Shown one piece after another: positions 34,621 to 43,639 of a stretch of DNA of 64,000 nt. This stretch comes from Streptomyces sp. NRRL B-24484. GTDB lineage: Bacteria > Actinomycetota > Actinomycetes > Streptomycetales > Streptomycetaceae. The notes below the pieces were generated by a model that was not told where the DNA came from, ran no database searches, and saw only the letters and a list, made by a program, of their open reading frames with translations. The stretch is taken from positions 40,504-104,503 of the forward strand of contig NZ_JOAI01000048.1 in the NCBI RefSeq assembly GCF_000717715.1, written 5' to 3'. A program made the position numbers and the translations under genes. Each line of letters starts with the position of its first letter. The stretch's first letter is position 1.

Positions 34621-36258
34621 ATGCGCATTCCCCGCAGCACTGCCGTGGCCACCGCCGTCGCCGTCGTGGCGGGTGCACTGGTGTCCGTCGCCTCGCCGGC
34701 CGCGGGCGCGACCGACCGTCCGACCCCGGCGCCGCAGGCGGCCGCGGTGGCCCGGGCCGAGGCCGCGATGGCCTCGCACGCCGCCCAACTCGGCGTCACC
34801 GAAAGCCAGTCCAGCTCCGTCCGGGACGTCGTCACGGATGCCGACGGCAGCCGGCACGTCCGGTTCGACCGCAGCTACGCGGGTCTGCCGGTGCTCGGCG
34901 GCGACCTGGTGGTGCACCTGGGCCCGGACGGCTCTTACCGCGGCGCCGACCGGGCCGCGAGCACCGACCTGGCGGTGCCGTCGACCACGCCGTCCGTCCC
35001 GAAGGAGGCCGCGGCCGCGCAGGCGAACGGCGAGCTCGTCCGGGCCGTGCCCGGCCGGACCACCGTCCAGCAGGGCGCGCAGCCGCAGTTGGTGGTGGAC
35101 GCCCGGTCGGGGAAGCCGCGGCTGGCCTGGCAGACCACCGCCGCCGGCACCGACTACCTGGGCAACCCGGTGGCGCGGACGGTGCTGACCGACGCCCGGA
35201 CGGGCGCCCGGATCGACGCCTGGGACGGCCTGGAGACGGCGGCCGGCGACGGCGCCTCGCTGTACAGCGGGACGGTGCCGCTGGAGACGACCGCCTCCGG
35301 CAGCACCTTCCAGCTGAAGGACCCGACCCGCGGCAACACCTACACCGGCGACGCCGCCAACAAGACCGACCTGTGCTTCGGTTCGATCTGCTTCAGCCGG
35401 GCGCCCGCCACGCTCTTCACCGACGCGGACAACCACTGGGGCACCGGCGCCAACGCCGACCGGTCGACCGCCGCCGTCGACGCGCAGTACGGCACCAACA
35501 CCACCTGGGACTACTACAAGAACGTGCACGGCCGCTCCGGCATCGCCGGCGACGGCAAGGGCTCGTACAACCGGGTGCACTACGGCAGCAACTACAACAA
35601 CGCCTTCTGGCAGGACAGTTGCTTCTGCATGACGTACGGCGACGGCGACGGCTCGACCTTCGGCCCGCTGGTGTCGCTGGACGTGGCCGGGCACGAGATG
35701 TCCCACGGCGTGACCTCGCGCAGTGCGAAGCTCAACTACTCGGGCGAGTCCGGCGGGTTGAACGAGGCGACCTCGGACATCATGGGCACGCTGGTCGAGT
35801 GGTACGCGGCCAACGCGTCCGACCCGGGCGACTACCTGATCGGCGAGGAGATCGTGCAGCCCGGCTTCGGCAAGCCCGCGCTGCGCTTCATGGACAAGCC
35901 CTCCAGGGACACCAAGTCGGCGGACTGCTGGAGTTCGAGCGTCGGCAACCTGGACGTGCACTACTCCTCGGGCGTGGCCAACCACTTCGCCTACCTGCTG
36001 GCCGAGGGCAGCGGGGCCAAGGTGGTCAACGGGGTCTCGTACGACAGCCCCACCTGCAACGGGTCGACGGTCGGCGGGATCGGCCGGGACGCCCTGGGCA
36101 AGGTCTGGTACCGGGCGCTGACCGTCTACATGACGTCCACCACCGACTACTCCGGCGCCCGGACGGCCACCCTCAAGGCCGCGACCGACCTGTACGGCGC
36201 CGGCAGCGCCGAGTACGCGGCGGTCGCCGCCGCCTGGTCGGCGGTCAACGTGAGCTGA
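34621..36258 (+). CDS. Secreted M4 (thermolysin-family) metallopeptidase
   Basis: A 545-residue preproenzyme. A signal peptide (about 1-30, ending AAGA) is followed by an FTP/PepSY propeptide (about 35-210, with HVRFDRSYAGLPVLGGDLVVH) that inhibits the enzyme until cleaved. The catalytic zinc site is HEMSH at residues 358-362, with E359 as general base, and the third ligand E382 is in GGLNEATSD. The enzyme should be an extracellular neutral protease. GAGGAG precedes the ATG. A hairpin follows the stop. Confidence 0.95.
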   Translation: MRIPRSTAVATAVAVVAGALVSVASPAAGATDRPTPAPQAAAVARAEAAMASHAAQLGVTESQSSSVRDVVTDADGSRHVRFDRSYAGLPVLGGDLVVHLGPDGSYRGADRAASTDLAVPSTTPSVPKEAAAAQANGELVRAVPGRTTVQQGAQPQLVVDARSGKPRLAWQTTAAGTDYLGNPVARTVLTDARTGARIDAWDGLETAAGDGASLYSGTVPLETTASGSTFQLKDPTRGNTYTGDAANKTDLCFGSICFSRAPATLFTDADNHWGTGANADRSTAAVDAQYGTNTTWDYYKNVHGRSGIAGDGKGSYNRVHYGSNYNNAFWQDSCFCMTYGDGDGSTFGPLVSLDVAGHEMSHGVTSRSAKLNYSGESGGLNEATSDIMGTLVEWYAANASDPGDYLIGEEIVQPGFGKPALRFMDKPSRDTKSADCWSSSVGNLDVHYSSGVANHFAYLLAEGSGAKVVNGVSYDSPTCNGSTVGGIGRDALGKVWYRALTVYMTSTTDYSGARTATLKAATDLYGAGSAEYAAVAAAWSAVNVS

Positions 36259-36275
36259 CCGTCCGCCGCGGACGG

Positions 36276-36322
36276 ACCGCGCCCCGCTCCTCCGGCTCCC
36301 GGCCGGGCGGGCGGGGCGCGGT
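36276..36322. terminator. Hairpin between convergent genes
   Basis: ACCGCGCCCCGC (36276-36287) pairs perfectly with GCGGGGCGCGGT (36311-36322) across a 23-base loop, between the convergent M4 protease and oxidoreductase genes. Confidence 0.65.
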
Positions 36323-36342
36323 GCGTTCCCGGAAGAGGCCGT

Positions 36343-36744
36343 TCAGGCGCGGCCGAGGGCGCGGTCGACCCGGATCTCGATCACCACGCGGTCCGGGTTC
36401 ACCCGCGGCGGACGGTAGCGCTCGGTGTAGCGGGCCACCCCTTCGGCCACCCGCTCCGGGTCCTGGCTGACCGTCGCCACACCCTCCAGGGTCGCCCAGC
36501 GGGCCCGGTCGACCTGGCAGAGCGCCACCCGGGCGCCGTCCGGGCCGGCCTCGACCACGTTGCGCACCTTGCGGCTCGTCCGGCTGCTGATCACCCGGGC
36601 GGTGAGCGTCTCCGGGTCGAAGGTCGCGCCGACCGGCACCACGTGCGGCGTGCCGTCCGGTCGCAGCGTGGTGAAGGTGCACAGCTGGTACTCCCGCCAG
36701 AAGGCGAGGTAGGCGTCGTCGAGCGCGCGCAGGTCATGGGCCAT
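36343..36744 (-). CDS. PPOX-class F420/FMN-dependent oxidoreductase
   Basis: A 133-residue split-barrel flavin or F420 protein. TTLRPDGTPHVVPVGATFD and SRTSRKVRNV are typical of the Rv1155-like family (pyridoxamine phosphate oxidase fold). The start at 36744 (MAHDL) is favoured because TAACAT at about 36751-36756 on this strand would give a leaderless mRNA starting at that ATG; an in-frame ATG at 36753 is the alternative. A 23-bp palindrome overlaps the start codon. Cofactor choice (F420 or FMN) and substrate are not readable. Confidence 0.82.
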   Translation of the reverse strand: MAHDLRALDDAYLAFWREYQLCTFTTLRPDGTPHVVPVGATFDPETLTARVISSRTSRKVRNVVEAGPDGARVALCQVDRARWATLEGVATVSQDPERVAEGVARYTERYRPPRVNPDRVVIEIRVDRALGRA

Positions 36745-36751
36745 GACCTGC
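36729..36751. repeat. 23-bp perfect palindrome over a start codon
   Basis: GCAGGTCATGG and CCATGACCTGC are perfect 11-bp inverted arms around one G. They contain the ATG of the leftward oxidoreductase gene and lie in the divergent region with the DUF2252 gene, whose start is 95 bases away. Operator or start-site hairpin are both possible. Confidence 0.65.
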
Positions 36752-36845
36752 ATGTTACGGACCCGGAACGTCCCCGCTGCCTGCCGGGGAGCCTCCGGCG
36801 GTAGCGTGCTGGGCTGCAGTAGCGTGATCAGCCAGAGGAGACGGA

Positions 36846-38273
36846 GTGCCGGTGGCAGGGTTGGCCGAGCAGACGGCGGGTGGGGCGATCTTGGGACGGG
36901 CGGTACCGGGATTCGCACCGTGGCCCCCGCAGGGGGACGGCAGGCAGCGCGGCAAGGCGCTGCGCGAGCGGGCTCCGCGGGCGGCGCACGCCCGCTTCGA
37001 GGTGTCGGCCGACCGGCCGACCGTGGCCGAGGCGGTGGACGAGGCGAACATCGGGCGCCTGGAGCACCTGGTGCCGATACGAGTGGGCCGGATGGCGGCC
37101 TCGCCGTTCGCCTTCCTGCGCGGGTCGGCCGGGCTGATGGCCCACGACCTCGCGGAGACCCCGGTGTCGGGCGTGGTCGCGCAGCTCTGCGGCGACGCGC
37201 ACGCGGCGAATTTCGGCCTCTACGGCGACGCCCGCGGCCGGCTGGTCATCGACATCAACGACTTCGACGAGACCGCCCCCGGCCCGTGGGAGTGGGACCT
37301 CAAGCGGCTCGCGGCCAGCCTGGTGCTGGCCGGCCGTCAGGCGGGCGCCTCGGAGGACGACTGCCGGCAGGCGGCGTTCCACGCCTCGTCCTCGTACCGC
37401 AGGACGGTGCGCAAGCTGGCGAAGCTGCCCGCGCTGGACGCCTGGAACGCGATCGCCGACGAGCACCTCGTCGCCTTCGCCGAGGCGCACGACCTCGCCG
37501 GGGTGCTGGAGGCGGTGGCGGAGAAGGCGCTGCGCAACACCAGTGCCCGCTTCGCTTCGAAGTCGACGGTCCGTCAGGACGACGGCGGCTGGCGGTTCAC
37601 CCCGGCGCCGCCGGTGCTCAGCCGGGTGCCGGAGGCCGAGACCGCCGAGGTGGCGGGCTCGCTGGCCGCCTACCTGTCGACCGTGGCACCGGAGATGCAG
37701 CCGCTGCTGAGCCGGTACAGCGTGCAGGACGTGGCGTTCCGGATCGTCGGCACCGGCAGTGTCGGCACCCGTGCCTACGTGGTGCTGCTGGTCGACCAGC
37801 GCGAGCAGCCGCTGGTGCTGCAGGTCAAGGAGGCGCGACCCTCGGTCCTGCTGCCTCACCTGGCCCGGGCCGGCTTCGCCGTCTCCGGCCTGCCGGTGCA
37901 CGAGGGCCAGCGGGTGGTACTCGGCCAGCGCCGCATCCAGGTGGTCAGCGACGTGCTGATGGGCTGGACGACCGTCGACGGACTCCCCTACCAGGTGCGG
38001 CAGTTCCGCAACCGCAAGGGCAGCGTCGACCCGGCCGCGCTGCGCCCCGACCAGCTGGACGACTACGGCCGGCTGACCGGCGCGCTGCTCGCCCGGGCGC
38101 ACACCCACACCGCGGACGCGGCCCTGCTCGCCGGGTACTGCGGCAAGAGCGAGGAGCTGGACGTGGCGATGGCGGACTTCGCCGTCGCGTACGCGGACCG
38201 CAGCGAGGCCGACCACGCCGAGCTGCTGGCCGCAGTCCGGTCCGGCCGGCTGCCCGCGGAGACCGGTATCTGA
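36846..38273 (+). CDS. DUF2252 family protein
   Basis: A 475-residue soluble protein of the DUF2252 family, which is distantly related to protein-kinase-like phosphotransferases. Family landmarks: FLRGSAGLMAHDL, LCGDAHAANFGLYGD (with the HAANFG loop resembling a kinase catalytic loop), IDINDFDETAPGPWEWDLKRLA and the later DVAFRIVGTGSVGTRAYVVLL. The activity has not been established. The GTG at 36846 has GAGGAG five bases upstream; a GTG two codons later is possible. Divergent from the oxidoreductase gene, and followed by a hairpin. Confidence 0.88.
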   Translation: MPVAGLAEQTAGGAILGRAVPGFAPWPPQGDGRQRGKALRERAPRAAHARFEVSADRPTVAEAVDEANIGRLEHLVPIRVGRMAASPFAFLRGSAGLMAHDLAETPVSGVVAQLCGDAHAANFGLYGDARGRLVIDINDFDETAPGPWEWDLKRLAASLVLAGRQAGASEDDCRQAAFHASSSYRRTVRKLAKLPALDAWNAIADEHLVAFAEAHDLAGVLEAVAEKALRNTSARFASKSTVRQDDGGWRFTPAPPVLSRVPEAETAEVAGSLAAYLSTVAPEMQPLLSRYSVQDVAFRIVGTGSVGTRAYVVLLVDQREQPLVLQVKEARPSVLLPHLARAGFAVSGLPVHEGQRVVLGQRRIQVVSDVLMGWTTVDGLPYQVRQFRNRKGSVDPAALRPDQLDDYGRLTGALLARAHTHTADAALLAGYCGKSEELDVAMADFAVAYADRSEADHAELLAAVRSGRLPAETGI

Positions 38274-38280
38274 GACGGCG

Positions 38281-38316
38281 TCGGCCATCGGCGGACTCCC
38301 GTCCACCGATGGCCGA
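38281..38316. terminator. Hairpin after the DUF2252 gene
   Basis: TCGGCCATCGG (38281-38291) pairs perfectly with CCGATGGCCGA (38306-38316), 14-base loop. The rest of 38317-38491 up to the P450 gene shows no gene. Confidence 0.65.
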
Positions 38317-38491
38317 TTCGCGTCCTTCCGGCGCGTGCGACGTACCCGTACGGTCGGGTGTCGGGACGGGTGCCGCGGCCGCGGCGCCCCACGCCCACCG
38401 ACCGCGCACCCGCACGAGTGAACGCCCGGACCACGCGTCCGCCTGCGGTGTGCGCAGGCGGACGCCCGGGCGCCGACGCCTGGAGGACCGG

Positions 38492-39694
38492 ATGACCACC
38501 GCGAACGCCGCGGCCCCCGACATGCCCGCCCTCGTCCCGCTGCACTGCCTGCGCCACGCCGAACCCGGCCCGCCGCGGCTGGCCGCCCTGCCCACCGGCA
38601 CGCCCGTCTGGGTGGTGACCCGGCACGCCGACGTCCGCAAGCTGCTCGCCGACCCGCGCTTCGACCGGGCCTCGCTGTTCGCCCCCGACGCCCCCGCCAC
38701 CACGCTGGTGCCGAACCTGCTGGACGACCCGGAGGCCATCCTCAACCTCGACGGCGAGGCCCACCAGCGGCTGCGCCGCACCGTGCAGCGCGCCTTCACC
38801 CCGCGCTCGATCGCCCGCTGGCGGCCCTGGGTGGGCTCGGTGGTGGAGGACCTGCTGGACGGCCTGGAGGCGGCCGGCTCGCCCGCCGACGTGGTGGGCG
38901 CGTTCAGCCGTCCGCTGCCGGTCGCGGTGATCAGCCGGCTGATGGGCCTGGACGGACTGGACTACGAGCGGCTCGGCCGCTGGAGCGACCACGCGCTGTC
39001 GGCCACCGCGTACACCGCGGAGGAGATCCGGCAGGCCATGCAGGAGTTCGGCCGGTTCGGGCAGCAGGTCGTCGACGAGCGGCGCAAGGACCCGGGCGAG
39101 GACCTGGTGAGCAGCCTGGTCGAGGCCGCCGACCGCACCGAGGGCGTCACCGAGGCCCAGCTCGTCTCGCTGGTGTGCGGGCTGGTCGTGGCCGGCCACG
39201 AGACCACGATGACCTCGCTCGGCAACGCCTTGGTCTACCTGCTCTCGGAGGGCGCCGAGGGCTGGTCCCGGATCGGCGCGGACGAGGCGGGCGCGGCCGC
39301 CGCGGCCGAACAACTGCTGCGCGCGGTGCCGCTCGGCGACCAGGAGACGGCGCCCGGCCTGCTGCGCCGCGCGGTCGAGGACGCGGAGATCGGCGGGGTG
39401 CTGATCCCGGCCGGCAGCGTGGTCGCGGCGGACGCCCGCACGGCCAACCACGACCCGGCGGTCTACCCCGACGGCATCCCGCTGTTCGATGCGCTCGACA
39501 CGCCCAGCCTGACCTTCGGCGCCGGCCCGCACCACTGCCTCGGCGCCTGGCTCGCCAGGATGGAGCTGGAACTCGCCCTGCACGGGCTGGCCCGCCGCTT
39601 CCCGCAGCTGCGGCTGGTGGACGCGCCGGCCGCGATCGAGTGGCGGCGCGGCCTGCTCACCCGCAGCCCGCAGCGGCTGGCGGTGGCCTGGTGA
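38492..39694 (+). CDS. Cytochrome P450 with altered ExxR motif
   Basis: A 400-residue soluble bacterial P450. The I-helix oxygen-activation motif AGHETT is at residues 234-239. The heme loop FGAGPHHCLG has the axial thiolate C349. The K-helix normally has ExxR, but the sequence is AEQLLR: Q274 takes the place of the invariant Glu, while R277 remains. Similar loss of ExxR is known in streptomycete CYP157 proteins. GGAGGACCGG precedes the ATG. The stop overlaps a ferredoxin gene by four bases, so electron supply is encoded alongside. No biosynthetic cluster surrounds it, so the substrate is unknown. Confidence 0.93.
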   Translation: MTTANAAAPDMPALVPLHCLRHAEPGPPRLAALPTGTPVWVVTRHADVRKLLADPRFDRASLFAPDAPATTLVPNLLDDPEAILNLDGEAHQRLRRTVQRAFTPRSIARWRPWVGSVVEDLLDGLEAAGSPADVVGAFSRPLPVAVISRLMGLDGLDYERLGRWSDHALSATAYTAEEIRQAMQEFGRFGQQVVDERRKDPGEDLVSSLVEAADRTEGVTEAQLVSLVCGLVVAGHETTMTSLGNALVYLLSEGAEGWSRIGADEAGAAAAAEQLLRAVPLGDQETAPGLLRRAVEDAEIGGVLIPAGSVVAADARTANHDPAVYPDGIPLFDALDTPSLTFGAGPHHCLGAWLARMELELALHGLARRFPQLRLVDAPAAIEWRRGLLTRSPQRLAVAW

Positions 39695-39939
39695 GCACCG
39701 CGGCAGGGGACGCCGGCGGGCTCGAGGTCCGGGTGGACCGGATCCGCTGCGTCGGCACCGGGCTGTGCGCGGCGGCGGCCCCGGCGGACGTGCAGCTCGG
39801 CCCGGACGGCCGGGCGGTGCCCCGGCACGCCCGGGCGGAGGCGTCGGAGCGGCTGACCGAGGCCGCCGAGATGTGTCCGACCGAGGCGCTGACGGTGCAC
39901 CTCGCGGCGACCGGCGAACTGGTCGCGCCGCTCGACTGA
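39691..39939 (+). CDS. [3Fe-4S]-type ferredoxin, P450 partner
   Basis: An 82-residue acidic ferredoxin of the kind that pairs with actinobacterial P450s. Ligands appear as CVGTGLC (Cys 20 and 26) and CP near residue 63, giving three Cys, consistent with a [3Fe-4S] cluster. The GTG overlaps the P450 stop, so the two are co-translated. It should pass electrons from a ferredoxin reductase (not encoded here) to the P450. Confidence 0.9.
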   Translation: MSTAAGDAGGLEVRVDRIRCVGTGLCAAAAPADVQLGPDGRAVPRHARAEASERLTEAAEMCPTEALTVHLAATGELVAPLD

Positions 39940-39966
39940 CCCGGGCGCGGGAGTGCGAACGGTGCT

Positions 39967-39993
39967 GCCGGGGCCCGCGGTGCGGGCCCCGGC
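39967..39993. terminator. Bidirectional hairpin terminator
   Basis: GCCGGGGCCCGC-GGT-GCGGGCCCCGGC: a perfect 12-bp stem with a 3-base loop between the convergent ferredoxin and MFS genes. Confidence 0.8.
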
Positions 39994-39999
39994 GGGCCG

Positions 40000-41250
40000 T
40001 CAGTTCGGCACCGGCTGCGGCGCCTCGGCGGCGGCCGTACCCGCGGCCACCGCGGTCGGCCCGCCGCCGCGGCGGTCGACCACCCAGGAGACCGTGGCGA
40101 TCGCGCAGCCGGCCAGCGCGAGCCCCGCGCCGACCAGGGTCGGCGAGGTCCAGCCCCAGCCGGCGCTCAGGGCGAGCCCGCCGAGCCAGGCGCCCTGCGC
40201 GTTGCCGAGGTTGAAGGCGCCCTGCACGGTGGCGGAGGCCAGCGTGGGCGCGTTCCTGGCCTTCTGCAGCACCAGGGTCTGCACCGTCGGCACCACCGCG
40301 AACCCGAACACGCCGATCAGCACGACCGTGACGGCCGCCGACCACTCGGCGTGCGCGGTCACCGCGAAGACGCCCAGGGCGAGCGCCATCAGCAGGAAGG
40401 CGGCGCAGATGCTCGGCCGCAGTGCCCGGTCCGCGGCCCACCCGCCGACGGCGTTGCCGAGGGTGAAGCCGACGCCGAACAGGGCGAGCACCAGGGTGAC
40501 CGAGCCGTCCGCGAAGCCCGAGACCTCGGTCAGCAGCGGGGTGATGTAGCTGTAGCAGGCGAACAGGCCCGCGCAGCCGACGACCACGGTGGCCAGGGCC
40601 AGCCAGAGCTGTCCGCTGCGGAAGGCGGAGAGCTCGTGCCGCAGGCCGGCCTGCGGGTGGCTGGGCAGCGGCGGGACGAACCGGGCGATCGCCGCGACGC
40701 CGAGCCCGCCGATCGCCACGACCACGAGCATCGCGGCCCGCCAGCCGAGCTGCTGGCCGAGCAGGGTCGCGACGGGCACGCCGAGGATGTTGGCGACGGT
40801 GAGGCCGGAGAACATAACCGAGACGGCGCGGGCCCGCCGGTGCGGGGCGGCGAGTTCGGCGGCGGCGACCGCGCCGGCGCCGAAGAACGCACCGTGCGGC
40901 AGGCCGGTGATCAGCCGGGCGGCGGCGAGGAAGGCGAAGTTCGGGGCGATCGCGCAGAGCAGGTTGCCGACCGTGAACAGGCCGGTCAGTCCGACCAGGA
41001 CGGCCTTGCGCGGCAGCCGGGCGCACAGGGCGGTGAGCAGCGGCGCGCCGATCACCACGCCGAGCGCGTACAGCGAGACCAGCCAGCCGGCCCGCGGGAT
41101 CGACACGTGCAGGCCGTCGGCGATCTGCGGCAGCAGCCCCATCGCGGCGAACTCGGTGGTGCCGATGGCGAAGGCGGTGACGGCGAGGGCAACCAGCGCC
41201 GGGACCTCGCCCGGGGAGCTGGTCGGATCGGCGGGCGGCGCTGGGCGCAT
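40000..41250 (-). CDS. MFS transporter, DHA1-like drug/sugar efflux
   Basis: A 416-residue inner-membrane protein with twelve predicted helices. The first helix region ALAVTAFAIGTTEFAAMGLLPQIA and the loop GAPLLTALCARLPRK are typical of AraJ/YdhP-like DHA1 exporters, a group that includes chloramphenicol-resistance proteins. RLITGLPHGAFFG marks the fourth and fifth helices. Substrate not predictable. Only a weak ribosome site (GGAG) precedes the ATG. The 225-base gap upstream to the FUSC stop holds no visible gene. Confidence 0.88.
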   Translation of the reverse strand: MRPAPPADPTSSPGEVPALVALAVTAFAIGTTEFAAMGLLPQIADGLHVSIPRAGWLVSLYALGVVIGAPLLTALCARLPRKAVLVGLTGLFTVGNLLCAIAPNFAFLAAARLITGLPHGAFFGAGAVAAAELAAPHRRARAVSVMFSGLTVANILGVPVATLLGQQLGWRAAMLVVVAIGGLGVAAIARFVPPLPSHPQAGLRHELSAFRSGQLWLALATVVVGCAGLFACYSYITPLLTEVSGFADGSVTLVLALFGVGFTLGNAVGGWAADRALRPSICAAFLLMALALGVFAVTAHAEWSAAVTVVLIGVFGFAVVPTVQTLVLQKARNAPTLASATVQGAFNLGNAQGAWLGGLALSAGWGWTSPTLVGAGLALAGCAIATVSWVVDRRGGGPTAVAAGTAAAEAPQPVPN

Positions 41251-41475
41251 GGGGGCTCCGTGGTGCGCCGCCGGTGCGGCGGCTTTCGCTGGACGGCGGG
41301 CGGTCGCCGCTGACCGCCGGAGGGCCGCGCCGATCCGCGGGTGAGGGCGGACCGGGAGGATTTCCTCCGGTCCGACCGGGATCGGGCGTGTTCGTACCGA
41401 ATGCTAGCGGCCGGGCCGGGCCCGGCCGCCGCCGGGGTGCGGCGGGTGCCGCCGGTCCGGGCGGCCGCCGGGGCG

Positions 41476-43428
41476 TCAGGCCGCGGTGGTGAGGGTCCGG
41501 ATCCGGCGGAGTTCGGTGACGATGTCGTTGAGGGTGAGGCAGTCGGGCGGCAGGTCGGCCAGCGCCGGGCGGGGGCCGGGTGCGGCGCCGCGGCCGTCGA
41601 GGGCGTCGGCGACGGCGTCCAGTGCCTCGGCGACCTGGCGGGCCGCCGGAGCGGCCGGCCGGGCGGCGCCGTGTTCCAGCCGGACGGCGCAGGCGGTGGC
41701 CGCGTCGACGATCCGTTCGGCGCCGGTGGTGACGCGCAGCCAGTCCGGGCCGCGGCCGGTGCGGAGTTCGGCGGCGGCGGTCTCGGCGGCGGTGCGCGCC
41801 TCGGCGAGCGCCTGGTAGGCGGCGCGGCGCAGTTCGGCCCGCTGCTCGGCGGCGTGCCCGGCGTTCCCGGCGACGTCCCCGGCGGGGTCGGCGGGGTGCC
41901 CGGCGGGGTCGGCCGGGCCGGTCGCCAGCACGTGCTGCAGGTAGCGGCGGGTGTGCCGCAGGGCGTGCGCGGACCGGTGGCCGACCCGGGCCTGGGTGTC
42001 GGCGAGCCTCGGCAGGTGGCCGACGAGCAGCACCAGCAGGCAGGCGACGGCGGTGTCGGCCAGCCGGGAGGCCGCGGCCTGCCGGTCGCCGCCGACCGAG
42101 ACGAAGGTCAGCACCGTCACCGTGACGACGGCCGTCTGCAGGGCGAAGTGCCGTACGGCGACCGGCACCAGGGCGCCGCCGAGGGCCACCGCCACGGCCG
42201 GCCACCAGCGGCCGGTGAGCAGCCCCGCGAGCGGGACGAAGGCCATCACCCCGGCGGCGGTGCCGGCGAACCGGCTCACCACCCGGGAGAACAGCGGCCC
42301 GAGGTCGGGCTTGACCAGGAAGGCCGCGGTCGCCGGCAGCCAGTACCAGTGGCCGGTGTGCAGCAGCAGGGCGACGGCGGTGCTGACGGTCACGCACGCG
42401 GCCACCCGCAGCCCGTACTCGCGGCCCGCGGGACCGGCCGGGTGCACCAGCGGTCGCCGGCCCGGGTGCGGCGGCGCGGCGGGGGCGGAGGCGCCGAAGG
42501 CGACCCCGGCCTCCAGCACGGCGCGGTCGAAGGCGCTGCGCGCCGGGGTGTCGGAGACCGGCGCGGGCAGTGCGCCGGGGGCGGTGTCGCGGCGGACGGC
42601 CTCCGCCAGGCGGCGCGGCCCGTCGGCGACCCGGGCCGGCAGCGGTTCGCCCTCCCACAGCAGCGCGACGCTGGCCTCGCAGAGCGCGGCGGCGGTGCCC
42701 AGCCGGGCGGCGAGCCGCAGGTCGGCCGCGGAGCGACCGGACCGCGGGAGCCGGATCAGCGCCCGCAGGCGCAGGGCTTCGTCCGCGCGGTCGAGGGCGG
42801 CGGTCAGGGCGCGGCGGGCCGGCTCGGCGGCCGGGGTGCCGACGGCCTCCAGCGCGTCGGCGAGCGCGTCGTACACCCCGGCGACGGCGGCCCGCTCGTC
42901 ACGGAGCCGGCCCCCGGGCCTGCGCACCGTCAGGCGGAGCAGCAGCAGCCACCCGGCGCCGGCCAGGAAGGCGGCGGCGCCGAGCCAGGCGGGGACGGTC
43001 AGCTGCATGCCGCCGCCGACCGCGGTCAGCACCAGCAGTTGCAGGCCGGCCAGCGACCAGACCGGGCCGGCCACGCTGACCGCGCCGGACACCAGCCCCA
43101 CCAGGGCGAGCACCGGCAGCACCCGGGCGCCCGCCCCGGCGCTCTGCCCGACCAGCAGGCCGAGCGCGCCCGCGAGGGCGGGGACGGCCATGTGCAGCAC
43201 CCCGCTGCGCCAGGTGCCGGGACGGTCGTTGATGCCCGCGAACATCGCCCCGAGCCCGGCCAGCACGCCCACCTGCGGCTGCCCGGCGGCCAGGCACACC
43301 GCCAGCACCGGGCCCGTACCCAGGGCGCCGCGCACGACCGCCGCCCGGGGCACCGGCCCGCGCTGCCAGCGCAGCGGGTGGAGCAGCCAGCCGGGTGCGG
43401 CCGCGGGGTGCGGCAGGGGGCGGCGCAC
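41476..43428 (-). CDS. FUSC-family membrane protein
   Basis: A 650-residue membrane protein. Two blocks of helices (about 30-170 and 335-470) are separated by a soluble Ala/Arg-rich helical region. The second block contains LHTGHWYWLPATAAFLVKPDLGPLFSRVVSRFAGTAAGV, characteristic of the fusaric-acid-resistance/aromatic-acid exporter (AaeB-like) family. The C-terminal soluble part includes a short PADPAG repeat (near residue 500) from a GC-rich DNA repeat. It may export aromatic or weak acids; no membrane-fusion partner is present, as usual in Gram-positives. Confidence 0.85.
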   Translation of the reverse strand: MRRPLPHPAAAPGWLLHPLRWQRGPVPRAAVVRGALGTGPVLAVCLAAGQPQVGVLAGLGAMFAGINDRPGTWRSGVLHMAVPALAGALGLLVGQSAGAGARVLPVLALVGLVSGAVSVAGPVWSLAGLQLLVLTAVGGGMQLTVPAWLGAAAFLAGAGWLLLLRLTVRRPGGRLRDERAAVAGVYDALADALEAVGTPAAEPARRALTAALDRADEALRLRALIRLPRSGRSAADLRLAARLGTAAALCEASVALLWEGEPLPARVADGPRRLAEAVRRDTAPGALPAPVSDTPARSAFDRAVLEAGVAFGASAPAAPPHPGRRPLVHPAGPAGREYGLRVAACVTVSTAVALLLHTGHWYWLPATAAFLVKPDLGPLFSRVVSRFAGTAAGVMAFVPLAGLLTGRWWPAVAVALGGALVPVAVRHFALQTAVVTVTVLTFVSVGGDRQAAASRLADTAVACLLVLLVGHLPRLADTQARVGHRSAHALRHTRRYLQHVLATGPADPAGHPADPAGDVAGNAGHAAEQRAELRRAAYQALAEARTAAETAAAELRTGRGPDWLRVTTGAERIVDAATACAVRLEHGAARPAAPAARQVAEALDAVADALDGRGAAPGPRPALADLPPDCLTLNDIVTELRRIRTLTTAA

Positions 43429-43570
43429 GGTCCTCCTCGGGGTACGGGGCGTGGGCCTGTGACGGGTGTGCCACCAGCCTAGTGGGGACGTTTGTCGGGG
43501 CCGCTGCGACCGGGTTACAGCCCTGTGTCGGGCCCGGGCGAATTGCTTCCCCCACCCGTTGAAAAAGTTC

Positions 43571-43600
43571 TTGACCGCCCATCACCCCCACCACTACATT
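43571..43600 (+). promoter_or_regulatory. Promoter of the DUF805 gene
   Basis: TTGACC (43571-43576), an 18-base spacer and TACATT (43595-43600): a good main-sigma-factor promoter. Transcription would start near 43607, giving a 33-base leader. Confidence 0.65.
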
Positions 43601-43639
43601 CCCCCCAACCCAATCGGCACGAAAACAGGGACAACTGAC

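Noticed and set aside
38063..42658. Very long frame (about 1500 residues) across P450, ferredoxin, MFS and FUSC genes
   Set aside because: It runs through four recognisable genes in wrong frames and consists of Arg/Pro/Gly-rich sequence.
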